Source of the DNA: JAJYVT01 sp036796435 | GTDB taxonomy: Bacteria > Actinomycetota > Acidimicrobiia > Acidimicrobiales > RAAP-2 | Direction of reading: 5' to 3' | NCBI GenBank assembly: GCA_036796435.1 | Contig: DAIRCY010000030.1 | Location: 1 to 27,932 of the forward strand | Length of the DNA stretch: 27,932 nucleotides | Part shown: positions 14,344 through 24,036 of the stretch, piece after piece | Position numbering within the stretch: the stretch's first letter is position 1 | How the letters are laid out: the number at the start of each line of letters is the position of its first letter | Position numbers and translations under genes: made by a program | The notes under the pieces: model-generated | The model's database searches: none | Told to the model about the DNA's origin: nothing | Seen by the model: the letters and a program-made list of their open reading frames with translations, nothing else

Positions 14344-15608
14344 CCGGCGACGAGCAGGTGGTAGTCGCGGCGGCCCCGCCGCAGCACCACGTAACGATCA
14401 TGGAGAAGGTCCCCGACGACGAGCATCCGTTCCACGTCCTGCACCCGTCGGTTGTTGAGGTAGGCGCCGCCCTGGGAGATCGTGCGGCGCGCCTCGCCAC
14501 GCGAGGACGTGAGCCCGCAGGACGCCAGCGCGTCGACAAGGCTCACCTCGCCACGGACGACAGCCTCGCGGGGCACCGTCGTCGACGGCGCCTCACCGAC
14601 GACGTCGAGCAAGGTCCGCTCGTCGAGCTCCGCGATCTCCTCGCCGAACAGGGCGTGCGACGCGCGCTCCGCGCGATCCGTCTCGTCGGGGCCGTGCACG
14701 AGCACCGTCACCTCGTGGGCCAACGCCCGCTGCGCGGCTCGCCGCTCGGGGTGCTCGGTGGTCTCTTCGTCGAGGGCCAGGATCTGGTCGTGGTCGAGGA
14801 AGGTGAAGTACCGCAGCCAGGCGCCGACCACCGCGTCTTCGGCCTGCAGGAGGAACTGGTAGAAGCGGAACGGGCTCGTGAGCTCCGCGTCGAGCCACAC
14901 CGCCCCCGACGCCGTCTTGCCGAACTTGGTCCCGTCGGCCTTCAAGACGAGCGGCGTCGTCATGCCGTGGACCGGCTTCGCCGACAGCTTGCGGATGAGC
15001 TCCACCCCCATCGTGATGTTCCCCCACTGGTCGCTCCCGCCGACCTGGAGCTCGCAGCCGTAGTCCTCGTGGAGCCGGAGGAAGTCGTACGCCTGGAGGA
15101 GCACGTAGCTGAACTCGGTGTAGGAGATCCCCTGGTCCGGCCGCTCCAGGCGTGCGCGCACCGCCTCCTTGGCGACCATCTGGTTGACGGTGAAGTGCTT
15201 GCCGACGTCGCGCAGGAACTCGATGAGCGGAAGCTCCGAGAGCCACGACGCGTTGTCGAGCAGCAGGCCGTCGTCGAGATCGACGAAGCGCGCGAGCTGC
15301 GGGCGGATGCCCTCGACGTTCGCGGCGAGCATCTCACGGCTCAGGAGCTGGCGCTCCTCGCTCTTTCCGCCCGGGTCCCCGATCATGCCCGTGGCGCCGC
15401 CTGCGAGCGCGATGGGCCGGTGCCCCCCCAGCTGGAACCGGCGCAGGAGCGCCAGCTGGAGCAGGCTCCCGATGTGGAGGCTCGAGAACGAGGGGTCGAA
15501 ACCGATGTAGAGGGTCAGCCGGTCGTTGTCGAGCCGGTCCCACAGCCGCTCGTCGGTTGCCTGGTGGACGAGCCCGCGGAATCTGAGATCCTCCGAGAGG
15601 GGCGGCAT
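14340..15608 (-). CDS. tyrS: Tyrosyl-tRNA synthetase
   Basis: It charges tRNA-Tyr. The 422-residue protein has the class I signature HIGS (45-48 in SSLHIGSLLQL), the tyrosine pocket SYTEFSYVLLQAYDFLRL, GGSDQWGNITMG and a KMSKS equivalent KFGKT (228-232 in DGTKFGKTASG). A C-terminal S4-like RNA-binding domain ends the protein (SRGEARRTISQGGAYLNN). Length is typical. The ATG start lies 18 bases after the menD stop with only a weak ribosome binding site, so it is probably cotranscribed with menD. I see no T-box leader. Confidence 0.97.
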   Translation of the reverse strand: MPPLSEDLRFRGLVHQATDERLWDRLDNDRLTLYIGFDPSFSSLHIGSLLQLALLRRFQLGGHRPIALAGGATGMIGDPGGKSEERQLLSREMLAANVEGIRPQLARFVDLDDGLLLDNASWLSELPLIEFLRDVGKHFTVNQMVAKEAVRARLERPDQGISYTEFSYVLLQAYDFLRLHEDYGCELQVGGSDQWGNITMGVELIRKLSAKPVHGMTTPLVLKADGTKFGKTASGAVWLDAELTSPFRFYQFLLQAEDAVVGAWLRYFTFLDHDQILALDEETTEHPERRAAQRALAHEVTVLVHGPDETDRAERASHALFGEEIAELDERTLLDVVGEAPSTTVPREAVVRGEVSLVDALASCGLTSSRGEARRTISQGGAYLNNRRVQDVERMLVVGDLLHDRYVVLRRGRRDYHLLVAG

Positions 15609-15626
15609 CGGTCCAGCCTGCCATAC

Positions 15627-17324
15627 CTATCCGAGCACTCCGACGTCCGCCAGCGCCGCGCCGACGGCGGCGTGCACGCGTTCGTGGACATCGACGTTCT
15701 CCTGGCGGGAGGGGACCCGCGCACGTACCACGGTGACGCCGCTCGTCGAGGTCGCCGCGCGCACGGCCTCGCCGAGCTCGCCGGGCGTGCAGGCGTCGAG
15801 GCTGGCGATCCCCAGCCCGGCCGCCGCGGCGAGCACGCCGGGTCGATGCGGCGTCGCGAAGACGCGCTCGAACTCCGCCCGCTGGAGGATGGTCGCCTGG
15901 GGGAGGAACTCGAAGATGCCGCCGCCGCCGTTGTCGACGACCACGATCGTGCAACTGCCCTGCGTGGAGCCGACCGGCGCGACGAGCGAGGAGAGGTCGT
16001 GGAAGAACGCGAGGTCCCCGACGAGCGCGACCACGGGGCCTGCGGCAGAAGCCGCCGCACCGAGGGCCGTCGAGCACACGCCGTCGATGCCGTTCGCGCC
16101 CCGGTTGGCGAGCACCCTCAAGGGCGAGGTCCTCTGCGGTGCGAACCACTCGAGGTCGCGCACAGGCATCGAGGAAGAGACGACGACCAGCGCGTCGTCA
16201 CCGATGTCGCGGGCGATCCGGCGTGCGACGAGCGGCTCGGTCAGCTCCGCGTCGCCGAGCGCTGCGTCGATCGCCTTCTGCGACGCCCGTTCGGCGTCCT
16301 GCCACCCCTCCAGCCATCCAGAAGACGGCCGGGGAGCAGGCAGGTCGAGCGCGGCGGCGAGCCACGCCGCCGGGTCGGCGCGGTGGACGACAGACACCCT
16401 GCGGTCGGCGTCGTCCCACCGCCACCACGGGTCGACTGCGATCGTCTCGACGCCACCGAGATAGGCGGGGAGGGCCTTCGAGGCCCACGAGGCGCCCAGC
16501 TGTACGACCACCTCGGGACGAAGCCGCGCCGGTGCGTGGCGCGCGATGGCGTCCGCGGCTGCGACGACGTGCTCGTGGGTGGCCCGGCAGCCCGACCGTG
16601 GATCGGCGAGGACCGGCCATCCGAGGTGCTCTGCGAGCGCGAGCACGCCGGCGCGCGGCCCGCAGCCGGAACCGGCGAGGAGCACGCCGTTTGCGCCGGG
16701 CCATCGCCATGGACCAACCACCCCCGCGTGCACCGCCACCCGGTGCGCCGGCTCGCCGTCGTCTCGACCCGGAGGGAGCGGACCCGGTTCGGCGACGAGC
16801 GGCTCACGGAAGGCGAGGTTCAGATGGACAGGCCCAGGCCCCATCGGCCCGGAGCGTGCCTCGAGGACGGCGCGCGCCCCGAGGGACCGCCACGACCACG
16901 CGGTCTCCTCGACCGGGACCCCCGGGTCGGCGGCCCATCGCAGCACGCCGGGGTAGATGCCACGCTGGTCGATCGTCTGCGGCGCACCCACCCCGTGCAG
17001 CTCGGGCGGCCGGTCGGCGGTACACACGATGAGCGGCACCCGGGCGTGCTGCGCCTCGACCACGGCGGGGTGGAGCTCCGCTGCGGCCGTGCCGCTCGTG
17101 ACGCACACGACGACCGGACGGCCGGTCGTGTTGGCCAGCCCGAGCGCGAAGAACCCTGCACCGCGTTCGTCGAGCCGGACGTGGACGCGCAGCTCTTCGC
17201 GCCGGGCGATCGCCAGCGCGAGCGGCGTCGAGCGCGAGCCGGGACAGAGCACCGCGTCGCGGATGCCGGCGCGTACCCACTCGTCGACAAGGGTCGCCGC
17301 GAAAGTGGCCTGCACTACGCTCAT
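15627..17324 (-). CDS. menD: SEPHCHC synthase (menaquinone pathway)
   Basis: This thiamine-diphosphate enzyme adds succinic semialdehyde (from 2-oxoglutarate) to isochorismate. The 565-residue protein shows CPGSRSTPLALA (residues 27-38), the cofactor-activating E53 in RLDERGAGFFALG, VTSGTAAAELHPAVVEA, a NRGANGIDG block and the ThDP motif VGDLAFFHDLSSL followed by VVVDNGGGGIF. Length is normal for MenD. The ATG at 17324 lies only five bases from the menH GTG on the other strand, so each promoter must lie in the partner's coding sequence. tyrS follows downstream. Confidence 0.96.
   Translation of the reverse strand: MSVVQATFAATLVDEWVRAGIRDAVLCPGSRSTPLALAIARREELRVHVRLDERGAGFFALGLANTTGRPVVVCVTSGTAAAELHPAVVEAQHARVPLIVCTADRPPELHGVGAPQTIDQRGIYPGVLRWAADPGVPVEETAWSWRSLGARAVLEARSGPMGPGPVHLNLAFREPLVAEPGPLPPGRDDGEPAHRVAVHAGVVGPWRWPGANGVLLAGSGCGPRAGVLALAEHLGWPVLADPRSGCRATHEHVVAAADAIARHAPARLRPEVVVQLGASWASKALPAYLGGVETIAVDPWWRWDDADRRVSVVHRADPAAWLAAALDLPAPRPSSGWLEGWQDAERASQKAIDAALGDAELTEPLVARRIARDIGDDALVVVSSSMPVRDLEWFAPQRTSPLRVLANRGANGIDGVCSTALGAAASAAGPVVALVGDLAFFHDLSSLVAPVGSTQGSCTIVVVDNGGGGIFEFLPQATILQRAEFERVFATPHRPGVLAAAAGLGIASLDACTPGELGEAVRAATSTSGVTVVRARVPSRQENVDVHERVHAAVGAALADVGVLG
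17316..17321 (+). promoter_or_regulatory. Candidate -10 element (TACGCT) for menH, inside the menD coding region
   Basis: TACGCT ends eight bases before the menH GTG at 17330 and overlaps codons 2-3 of menD on the opposite strand. No Shine-Dalgarno sequence precedes menH. No equivalent TAnnnT box is visible at the right distance for menD. Confidence 0.35.
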
Positions 17325-17329
17325 CGCAC

Positions 17330-18079
17330 GTGCTGCACGCCGAGACCAGCGGATCCGGCCCGCGGCTGGTGCTCGCGCACGGTTTCACCCAGACCGGCCG
17401 TTCGTGGGGTCGCTTCGCAGAGCTCGTCGGGACCGGCCGGCAGCTCGTCTCGGTCGACCTGCCGGGACACGCAGGCTCGTCGGACGTCCGGGCAGGTCTT
17501 TCCGATTCCGCTTCGATGCTCGTGGACGTCGCGTCGCCTGCCGGAGAGCCGTTCGACCTCCTCGGATACTCGCTCGGGGCGCGCGTCGCGCTCCACGCCG
17601 CCCTCGCCGCGCCGCCGGGACTCCGCCGCCTCGTCCTGATCGGCGGCACCGCGGGGATCGACGATGCGGTGCGTCGCGAGGAACGGCGGGCTCGCGACGA
17701 AGCTCTTGCCGAACAGGTCGAAGCGGACCTCGAAGGCTTCCTCGGGCGGTGGGTGGCTGCGCCGATGTTCGCCGACGTGCGCGACCCGGGGCTCGAGGAG
17801 CGTCGTCGGAACACCGCGGCGGGCCTCGCCTCGAGCTTGCGGCTGGCCGGCACGGGTTCCCAGTCGCCCCTGTGGGAGGCCCTCGGCACCCTCCAAGTTC
17901 CGCTCCTGGCGATCGCCGGCGCGGACGACGTGCGGTTCGCGCTCGCGGCCAGACGCCTCTCCCGGCGCGCCGCTTCCGGCGTCTTCTCCCTCGTGCCCGG
18001 CGCCGGTCATGCGGTCCACCTCGTGCAGCCCGAGCTCTGCGCGCGGATCGTCGCTGCGTTCCTCGACTCGCCGGCCTGA
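17330..18079 (+). CDS. menH: MenH-like alpha/beta hydrolase (SHCHC synthase)
   Basis: MenH eliminates pyruvate from SEPHCHC. The 249-residue alpha/beta-hydrolase has an oxyanion-region LAHGFTQTGRSW (residues 15-26), the nucleophile S81 in GYSLGARVAL, an Asp at about 199-200 (AGADD) and H227 (GAGHAVHL). GYSLGARxAL is typical of MenH, and its position next to menD strongly supports that role, though a general hydrolase cannot be excluded from sequence alone. It starts with GTG and lacks a Shine-Dalgarno sequence. It converges on menA. Confidence 0.86.
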   Translation: MLHAETSGSGPRLVLAHGFTQTGRSWGRFAELVGTGRQLVSVDLPGHAGSSDVRAGLSDSASMLVDVASPAGEPFDLLGYSLGARVALHAALAAPPGLRRLVLIGGTAGIDDAVRREERRARDEALAEQVEADLEGFLGRWVAAPMFADVRDPGLEERRRNTAAGLASSLRLAGTGSQSPLWEALGTLQVPLLAIAGADDVRFALAARRLSRRAASGVFSLVPGAGHAVHLVQPELCARIVAAFLDSPA

Positions 18080-18101
18080 CGCGGGGACACTCCGCACAGG
18101 T

Positions 18102-18124
18102 CGCGCGGCACAGGTGTCGTCGCG
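18102..18124. terminator. Weak hairpin between the convergent menH and menA genes
   Basis: In the 55-base gap, CGCG (18102-18105) can pair with CGCG (18121-18124), and GGCA (18107-18110) with TGTC (18115-18118), around a CAGG loop with a small internal mismatch. There is no T-run, so it may be a pause or mRNA-end stabilising hairpin rather than a classic terminator. Confidence 0.3.
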
Positions 18125-18134
18125 CAGGTCGCCC

Positions 18135-19061
18135 TCACAGCAGGATCCCCAACGCAAGCAGCACCCCGACGGCCACCTGCAACTGACCCGTCCTCCCGAG
18201 CACGGGGAACAGCTCCCTGCCCTCCGCTCCACCCAGCACCGCTCGCGAGGGGCCCAAGGCGAGTGGCAGAGCGGCGAGCGCCAGGAGCGCCCAGGGACGG
18301 CGGACCCCGACGCCCACGGTGCCGGCTCCGGCGGCGACGAGCGACCCCACGTACAGCCAGCGCGCCCGGCGCGGACCGAGTCGCACGGCGAGGGTCCGCT
18401 TGCCCGCGGCCATGTCCCCCGCGACGTCGCGGAGGTTGTTGGCCTCCAAGAGCGCCGTGGCGAGGAGCCCGACGGGGATGCACGCCCACCACAGGGCGAA
18501 ACTGCGGGACTGCACGTAGGCGGAGCCGACGGTGGCGACTGCGCCGAAGAACACGAAGACGAAGGCTTCCCCCATCCCGAGGTAGCCGTAGGGGCGCGGG
18601 CCGCCCGTGTACAGCCAGCCGGCGGCGACGCACGCCGCCCCGACCGCCACGAGCCACCACGTCGTCGCGGCCGCCAACACGAGGCCGGCGACACCGGCGA
18701 GCCCGAAGCAGAAGAACGCGGCGTTGCGGACCGACGACGGCGCCGCCGCCCCGGAGCCGACGAGGCGCAACGGGCCGATCCGGGCGAGGTCTGCCCCGCG
18801 GACGCCGTCGGAGTAGTCGTTGGCGTAGTTGGTGCCGACCTGGAGCGCGAGCGAGACGACGAGCGCCAAGACCGCGCGCCACCAGAACACCGTGTCGGGC
18901 CCACCGACGAGGTGGACGCCTGGGGGCGCGCCGCTCCGGAGCCACCACCCCACCGCCGTTCCCACCAGGACCGGGACCGCCGCCGCGGCGAGCGTGCGGG
19001 GCCTCGCGCCGGCGACCCACCGCGACAGCGGGCCGGGGATCGCCGCGGGCGCCGTGGTCAC
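18135..19061 (-). CDS. menA: 1,4-dihydroxy-2-naphthoate polyprenyltransferase
   Basis: MenA attaches the polyprenyl tail to DHNA in the membrane. The 308-residue protein has eight or nine hydrophobic segments and both Asp-rich UbiA-family motifs: NYANDYSDGVRG (NDxxD, about residues 78-89) and NNLRDVAGDMAAGKRT (about 208-223). GTG at 19061 is 18 bases after the menB stop with no clear ribosome binding site; the pair is likely cotranscribed. Neighbours menB, menH, menD and menE make MenA far more likely than another UbiA prenyltransferase. Confidence 0.94.
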   Translation of the reverse strand: MTTAPAAIPGPLSRWVAGARPRTLAAAAVPVLVGTAVGWWLRSGAPPGVHLVGGPDTVFWWRAVLALVVSLALQVGTNYANDYSDGVRGADLARIGPLRLVGSGAAAPSSVRNAAFFCFGLAGVAGLVLAAATTWWLVAVGAACVAAGWLYTGGPRPYGYLGMGEAFVFVFFGAVATVGSAYVQSRSFALWWACIPVGLLATALLEANNLRDVAGDMAAGKRTLAVRLGPRRARWLYVGSLVAAGAGTVGVGVRRPWALLALAALPLALGPSRAVLGGAEGRELFPVLGRTGQLQVAVGVLLALGILL

Positions 19062-19079
19062 CGGCGGCTCATCGCCGGC

Positions 19080-19976
19080 TCACGGGCGGCGGGGGAACTT
19101 GGAGAAGTCCGGCGGGCGCCGTTCGACGTACGCGTTCCGCCCCTCCTGCCCTTCTTCGGTCATGTAGAAGAGCATGGTCGCGTCGCCCGCGAACTGCTGG
19201 ATCCCCGCGAGCCCGTCGTCGGCGGCGTGCATGCCGCCCTTGAGCATCCGCAGCGCGATCGGGCTCAGCATGAGCATCCGACGGCACCAGGCCGCCGTCT
19301 CGGTTTCGAGCTCGTCGAGCGGGACGACGGCGTTCGCCAGCCCCCAGTCGAGCGCCTGGCGGGCGTCGTACTGGCGGCAGAGGAACCAGACCTCCTTGGC
19401 CCGTTTGAGCCCGACGGTGCGGGCCAGCAGCCCGGCGCCGTAGCCGCCGTCGAAGCTGCCGACCTTCGGACCGGTCTGGCCGAAACGCGCGTTGTCCGCG
19501 GCGATCGTGAGGTCGCAGACGAGGTGAAGGACGTGGCCGCCGCCGATCGCATAGCCGGCCACGCTCGCGACGACGGGCTTGGGGAGCCGCCGGATCTGGA
19601 CCTGGAGGTCCAGCACGTTCAGCCTTCCGACGCCCCGCTTTCCGAGCTCGTCGTCCCCGACGTAGCCGTCGTCGCCGCGGATCCGCTGGTCCCCCCCCGA
19701 GCAGAACGCGTCGGGGCCCTCGCCGCGCAGGACGACCACGCCGATCTCGGGATCGTCACGCGCGAGCTCGAAGGCGCGCGCGAGCTCGAAGAGCGTCTGA
19801 GGACGGAACGCGTTGCGCACCTCGGGACGGCAGATGGTGATCCTCGCGATCCCCTCGGCCGTCTCGTAGCGGATGTCGCGCCAGTCACCCGACGCCGAGA
19901 ATTCGGGGAGCGGCAGGGCGCGCAGGTCGTCGAGAGGGTCGTGAGGGTTGCCGGAGATGACGGTGTCCACGGCCAC
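19080..19976 (-). CDS. menB: 1,4-dihydroxy-2-naphthoyl-CoA synthase
   Basis: MenB closes the second naphthoquinone ring from OSB-CoA. The 298-residue crotonase-fold protein has an AFCSGGDQRIRG oxyanion loop, AGYAIGGGHVLHLVCDLTIA, and the MenB-specific QTGPKVGSFDGGYGA, ending with the conserved RRPPDFSKFPR tail. The long N-terminal extension before the crotonase core matches actinobacterial MenB. The first GTG (19976) is used here; a second in-frame GTG at 19970 lies eight bases after the TAGGTT box and may be the leaderless start. It is divergent from menE. Confidence 0.95.
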   Translation of the reverse strand: MAVDTVISGNPHDPLDDLRALPLPEFSASGDWRDIRYETAEGIARITICRPEVRNAFRPQTLFELARAFELARDDPEIGVVVLRGEGPDAFCSGGDQRIRGDDGYVGDDELGKRGVGRLNVLDLQVQIRRLPKPVVASVAGYAIGGGHVLHLVCDLTIAADNARFGQTGPKVGSFDGGYGAGLLARTVGLKRAKEVWFLCRQYDARQALDWGLANAVVPLDELETETAAWCRRMLMLSPIALRMLKGGMHAADDGLAGIQQFAGDATMLFYMTEEGQEGRNAYVERRPPDFSKFPRRP

Positions 19977-19977
19977 C

Positions 19978-19984
19978 TAACCTA
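19978..19984. promoter_or_regulatory. Overlapping back-to-back -10 elements between menB and menE
   Basis: The seven bases TAACCTA give TAACCT on the plus strand (19978-19983), seven bases before the menE GTG, and TAGGTT on the minus strand (19984-19979), eight bases before the second menB GTG. The gap between the two genes is only 14 bases. One melted site could thus serve both directions. No -35 elements stand out. Confidence 0.42.
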
Positions 19985-19990
19985 CCGGCC

Positions 19991-21142
19991 GTGCCGGATC
20001 TGGTCGCAATCGATGTGCCTGGTGGGCAGGGTTTCGTCGACACGTTGCGCGCAGTCTGGGACACCGGCGACGCCGTCGCGCCGCTCGATCCGCGCCTGCC
20101 TCTTCCCGCCCGCCGCTCGCTCCTCGAGGCGCTCGCGCCGTCGCGCCTCGTCTCGTCCGACGGCGACGTCGTCTCCCTGGCGCATGGGCTCCCGGTCGAG
20201 GACGGCGACGCCGTCGTCGTCGCGACGAGCGGGTCCACGGGCGCGCCCCGCGGGGTCGTGCTCACCCACGGCGCCGTAGAGGCGAGCGCACGTGCCACGA
20301 CCTCGCGCCTGGCGATCGATGCCTCGGTGCACCGCTGGCTCGCCTGCCTCCCGCTCGCGCACATCGGAGGACTGTCCGTCGTGCTGCGGGCGCTCCTCAC
20401 GGGCACGCCCTGCACCGTGCTCCCCGGCTTCGACGCGGCAGAGGTCGAGCGGATCGGGCGGCGAGGCGAGGCGACCCACGTCTCGCTGGTCGCGACGGCG
20501 CTGAGGCGGCTCGATCCCGCCGTGTTCACCACCGTCTTGCTCGGAGGGGCGGCGCCGCCGAGCGGGCTCCCCGACAACGTCGTCACCACCTACGGGATGA
20601 CCGAGACCGGTTCGGGGGTCGTCTACGACGGCGTCGCGCTCGACGGCGTGGAGATCGCAATCGGCACGGGGAGGGCCACAGAAGGGGCCGCGGGAGAGAT
20701 CCTCCTTCGGGGGCCGATGCTCCTGCGTGCCTACCGCGACGGCACCGATCCGAAGGTGGCAGGGCCCGACGGGCGGGGCGGGTGGCTGCCTACGGGCGAC
20801 GGGGGCCGCCTCTCCGGGTCGCACCTCACCGTGCACGGCCGCCTCGAAGAGGTCGTCACGACCGGGGGCGAGAAGGTCTGGCCCGTGCCCGTCGAGCAGG
20901 TCATCGCGACCTTGCCCGGCGTCGCGGAGGCGGCGGTGTGGCGGCGCCCGGATGCCGAGTGGGGCGAGCGCGTCGTCGCATGGGTTGTCCCCGCCGACCC
21001 GGCGGCGGCGCCGAGCCTGGAGGAGGTGGTCGACGCGGTGCGCGAGGTGCTGCCGCCGTGGGCTGCCCCGAAGGAGCTCGTGGTGACCGATCGGCTGCCG
21101 CGCACTGCAACTGGAAAGGTCCGCCGCAGAGAGCTCGCGTGA
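19991..21142 (+). CDS. menE: o-Succinylbenzoate-CoA ligase
   Basis: MenE activates o-succinylbenzoate to OSB-CoA, the MenB substrate. The 383-residue ANL-superfamily protein has the ATP-binding TSGSTGAPRGVVLTHG (residues 79-94), TTYGMTETGSG, a TGDGGRL hinge region, GRLEEVVTTGGEKVWP and the C-terminal catalytic lysine in RTATGKVRR (about 376). It is much shorter than most acyl-CoA ligases but normal for actinobacterial MenE. GTG start without a Shine-Dalgarno sequence; TAACCT lies seven bases upstream. The stop is nine bases from the convergent SDR gene's stop. Confidence 0.92.
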   Translation: MPDLVAIDVPGGQGFVDTLRAVWDTGDAVAPLDPRLPLPARRSLLEALAPSRLVSSDGDVVSLAHGLPVEDGDAVVVATSGSTGAPRGVVLTHGAVEASARATTSRLAIDASVHRWLACLPLAHIGGLSVVLRALLTGTPCTVLPGFDAAEVERIGRRGEATHVSLVATALRRLDPAVFTTVLLGGAAPPSGLPDNVVTTYGMTETGSGVVYDGVALDGVEIAIGTGRATEGAAGEILLRGPMLLRAYRDGTDPKVAGPDGRGGWLPTGDGGRLSGSHLTVHGRLEEVVTTGGEKVWPVPVEQVIATLPGVAEAAVWRRPDAEWGERVVAWVVPADPAAAPSLEEVVDAVREVLPPWAAPKELVVTDRLPRTATGKVRRRELA

Positions 21143-21151
21143 TCGCCGGCC

Positions 21152-21907
21152 TCAGGCGACGCCGCCCGATGGACGGCTCGTCGCGCCGCCGTCGACGGTG
21201 AGCACCGTCCCCGTGATCCACGAGGCCTCGTCCGAGACGAGGTAGAGCGCGGCGGTCGCGACGTCGTCGGGCTCGCCGATCCGCCCCATCGGGATCTGGG
21301 CGGCGACCCTCTCCTCGTGCGGCTGCCACAGCGCACGGGCGAAGCGGGTCCGCACGAGCCCCGGGGCGATCGCGTTCACCCGCACGCCCGGCGCCAGCTC
21401 GTATGCGAGTTGGCGCGTCAAGTGGATGACCGCAGCCTTCGTCGCGTTGTACCACCCGATCCCGGGCTCCGGACCGAGGCCGCCCACCGACGCGATGTTG
21501 AGGATGGACCCTCCGCGCTCGGCGAGCGACGCCCGGTGCGCGGCCTGGCACCAGGCGAGCACGCCGAGCAGGTTCACCTCGAGAGCCTTCTCCGCCTGCG
21601 CGCGGTCGATGTCGAGGAGGGGACCGAAGTGGGGGTTCGTGGCGGCGTTGTTCACGAGGATGTCGAGCGCGCCGAAACCCTCGATCGTGGCGTCGACGCA
21701 CGCCGCCGCCTGGTCGGGGTCGCCGGCGTGCGCGACGTGCCACGCCACGTCCCCGTCGAGCCCTTCGAGCTCGCGCGCGGCCTCTTCGAGCGCGTCCGCC
21801 TTGCGCGACGAGAGCATCACCGAGGCGCCCGCCTCGGCGCAGCGCCGCGCGATCGCGAGCCCGATCCCCCTGCTCGCGCCGGTGACGAGCGCGACCTTCC
21901 CGTCCAA
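21152..21907 (-). CDS. Short-chain dehydrogenase/reductase (FabG-like)
   Basis: The 251-residue classical SDR has the NAD(P) motif TGASRGIG (residues 9-16), NNAA in ILVNNAATNP, the catalytic Ser in NIASVGG, YNATK (Tyr and Lys) and the C-terminal LTVDGGA. It reduces or oxidises an alcohol/ketone; the substrate cannot be read from sequence. Because classical SDRs begin right at LDGKVALVTG, I chose a TTG start at 21907; no ATG or GTG is available in frame nearby, so the start is uncertain. It diverges from the DUF255 gene and converges with menE. Confidence 0.9.
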   Translation of the reverse strand: MDGKVALVTGASRGIGLAIARRCAEAGASVMLSSRKADALEEAARELEGLDGDVAWHVAHAGDPDQAAACVDATIEGFGALDILVNNAATNPHFGPLLDIDRAQAEKALEVNLLGVLAWCQAAHRASLAERGGSILNIASVGGLGPEPGIGWYNATKAAVIHLTRQLAYELAPGVRVNAIAPGLVRTRFARALWQPHEERVAAQIPMGRIGEPDDVATAALYLVSDEASWITGTVLTVDGGATSRPSGGVA

Positions 21908-21930
21908 CCCTACAGACGGCCCATCGCCCC

Positions 21931-21936
21931 TACCAT
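21931..21936 (+). promoter_or_regulatory. Candidate -10 element (TACCAT) for the DUF255 gene
   Basis: TACCAT ends seven bases before the ATG at 21944 and there is no Shine-Dalgarno sequence, which suggests a leaderless mRNA. No -35 box is evident. Confidence 0.42.
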
Positions 21937-21943
21937 CGAACCG

Positions 21944-23998
<2,055 letters not shown>

Positions 23999-24036
23999 GC
24001 TCCGAGACGTCCGCCCGGCAGCCGGCCGCGGCGGCG

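Noticed and set aside
14271..17639. Very long open plus-strand frame of about 1,120 codons
   Set aside because: It runs antisense through tyrS, menD and the start of menH, which have clear family motifs. Its translation is rich in Arg/His/Asp/Val without any domain, as expected for a shadow frame in GC-rich DNA.
17664..20279. Long open plus-strand frame of about 870 codons
   Set aside because: It overlaps menH in another frame and lies antisense to menA and menB. No recognisable protein features.
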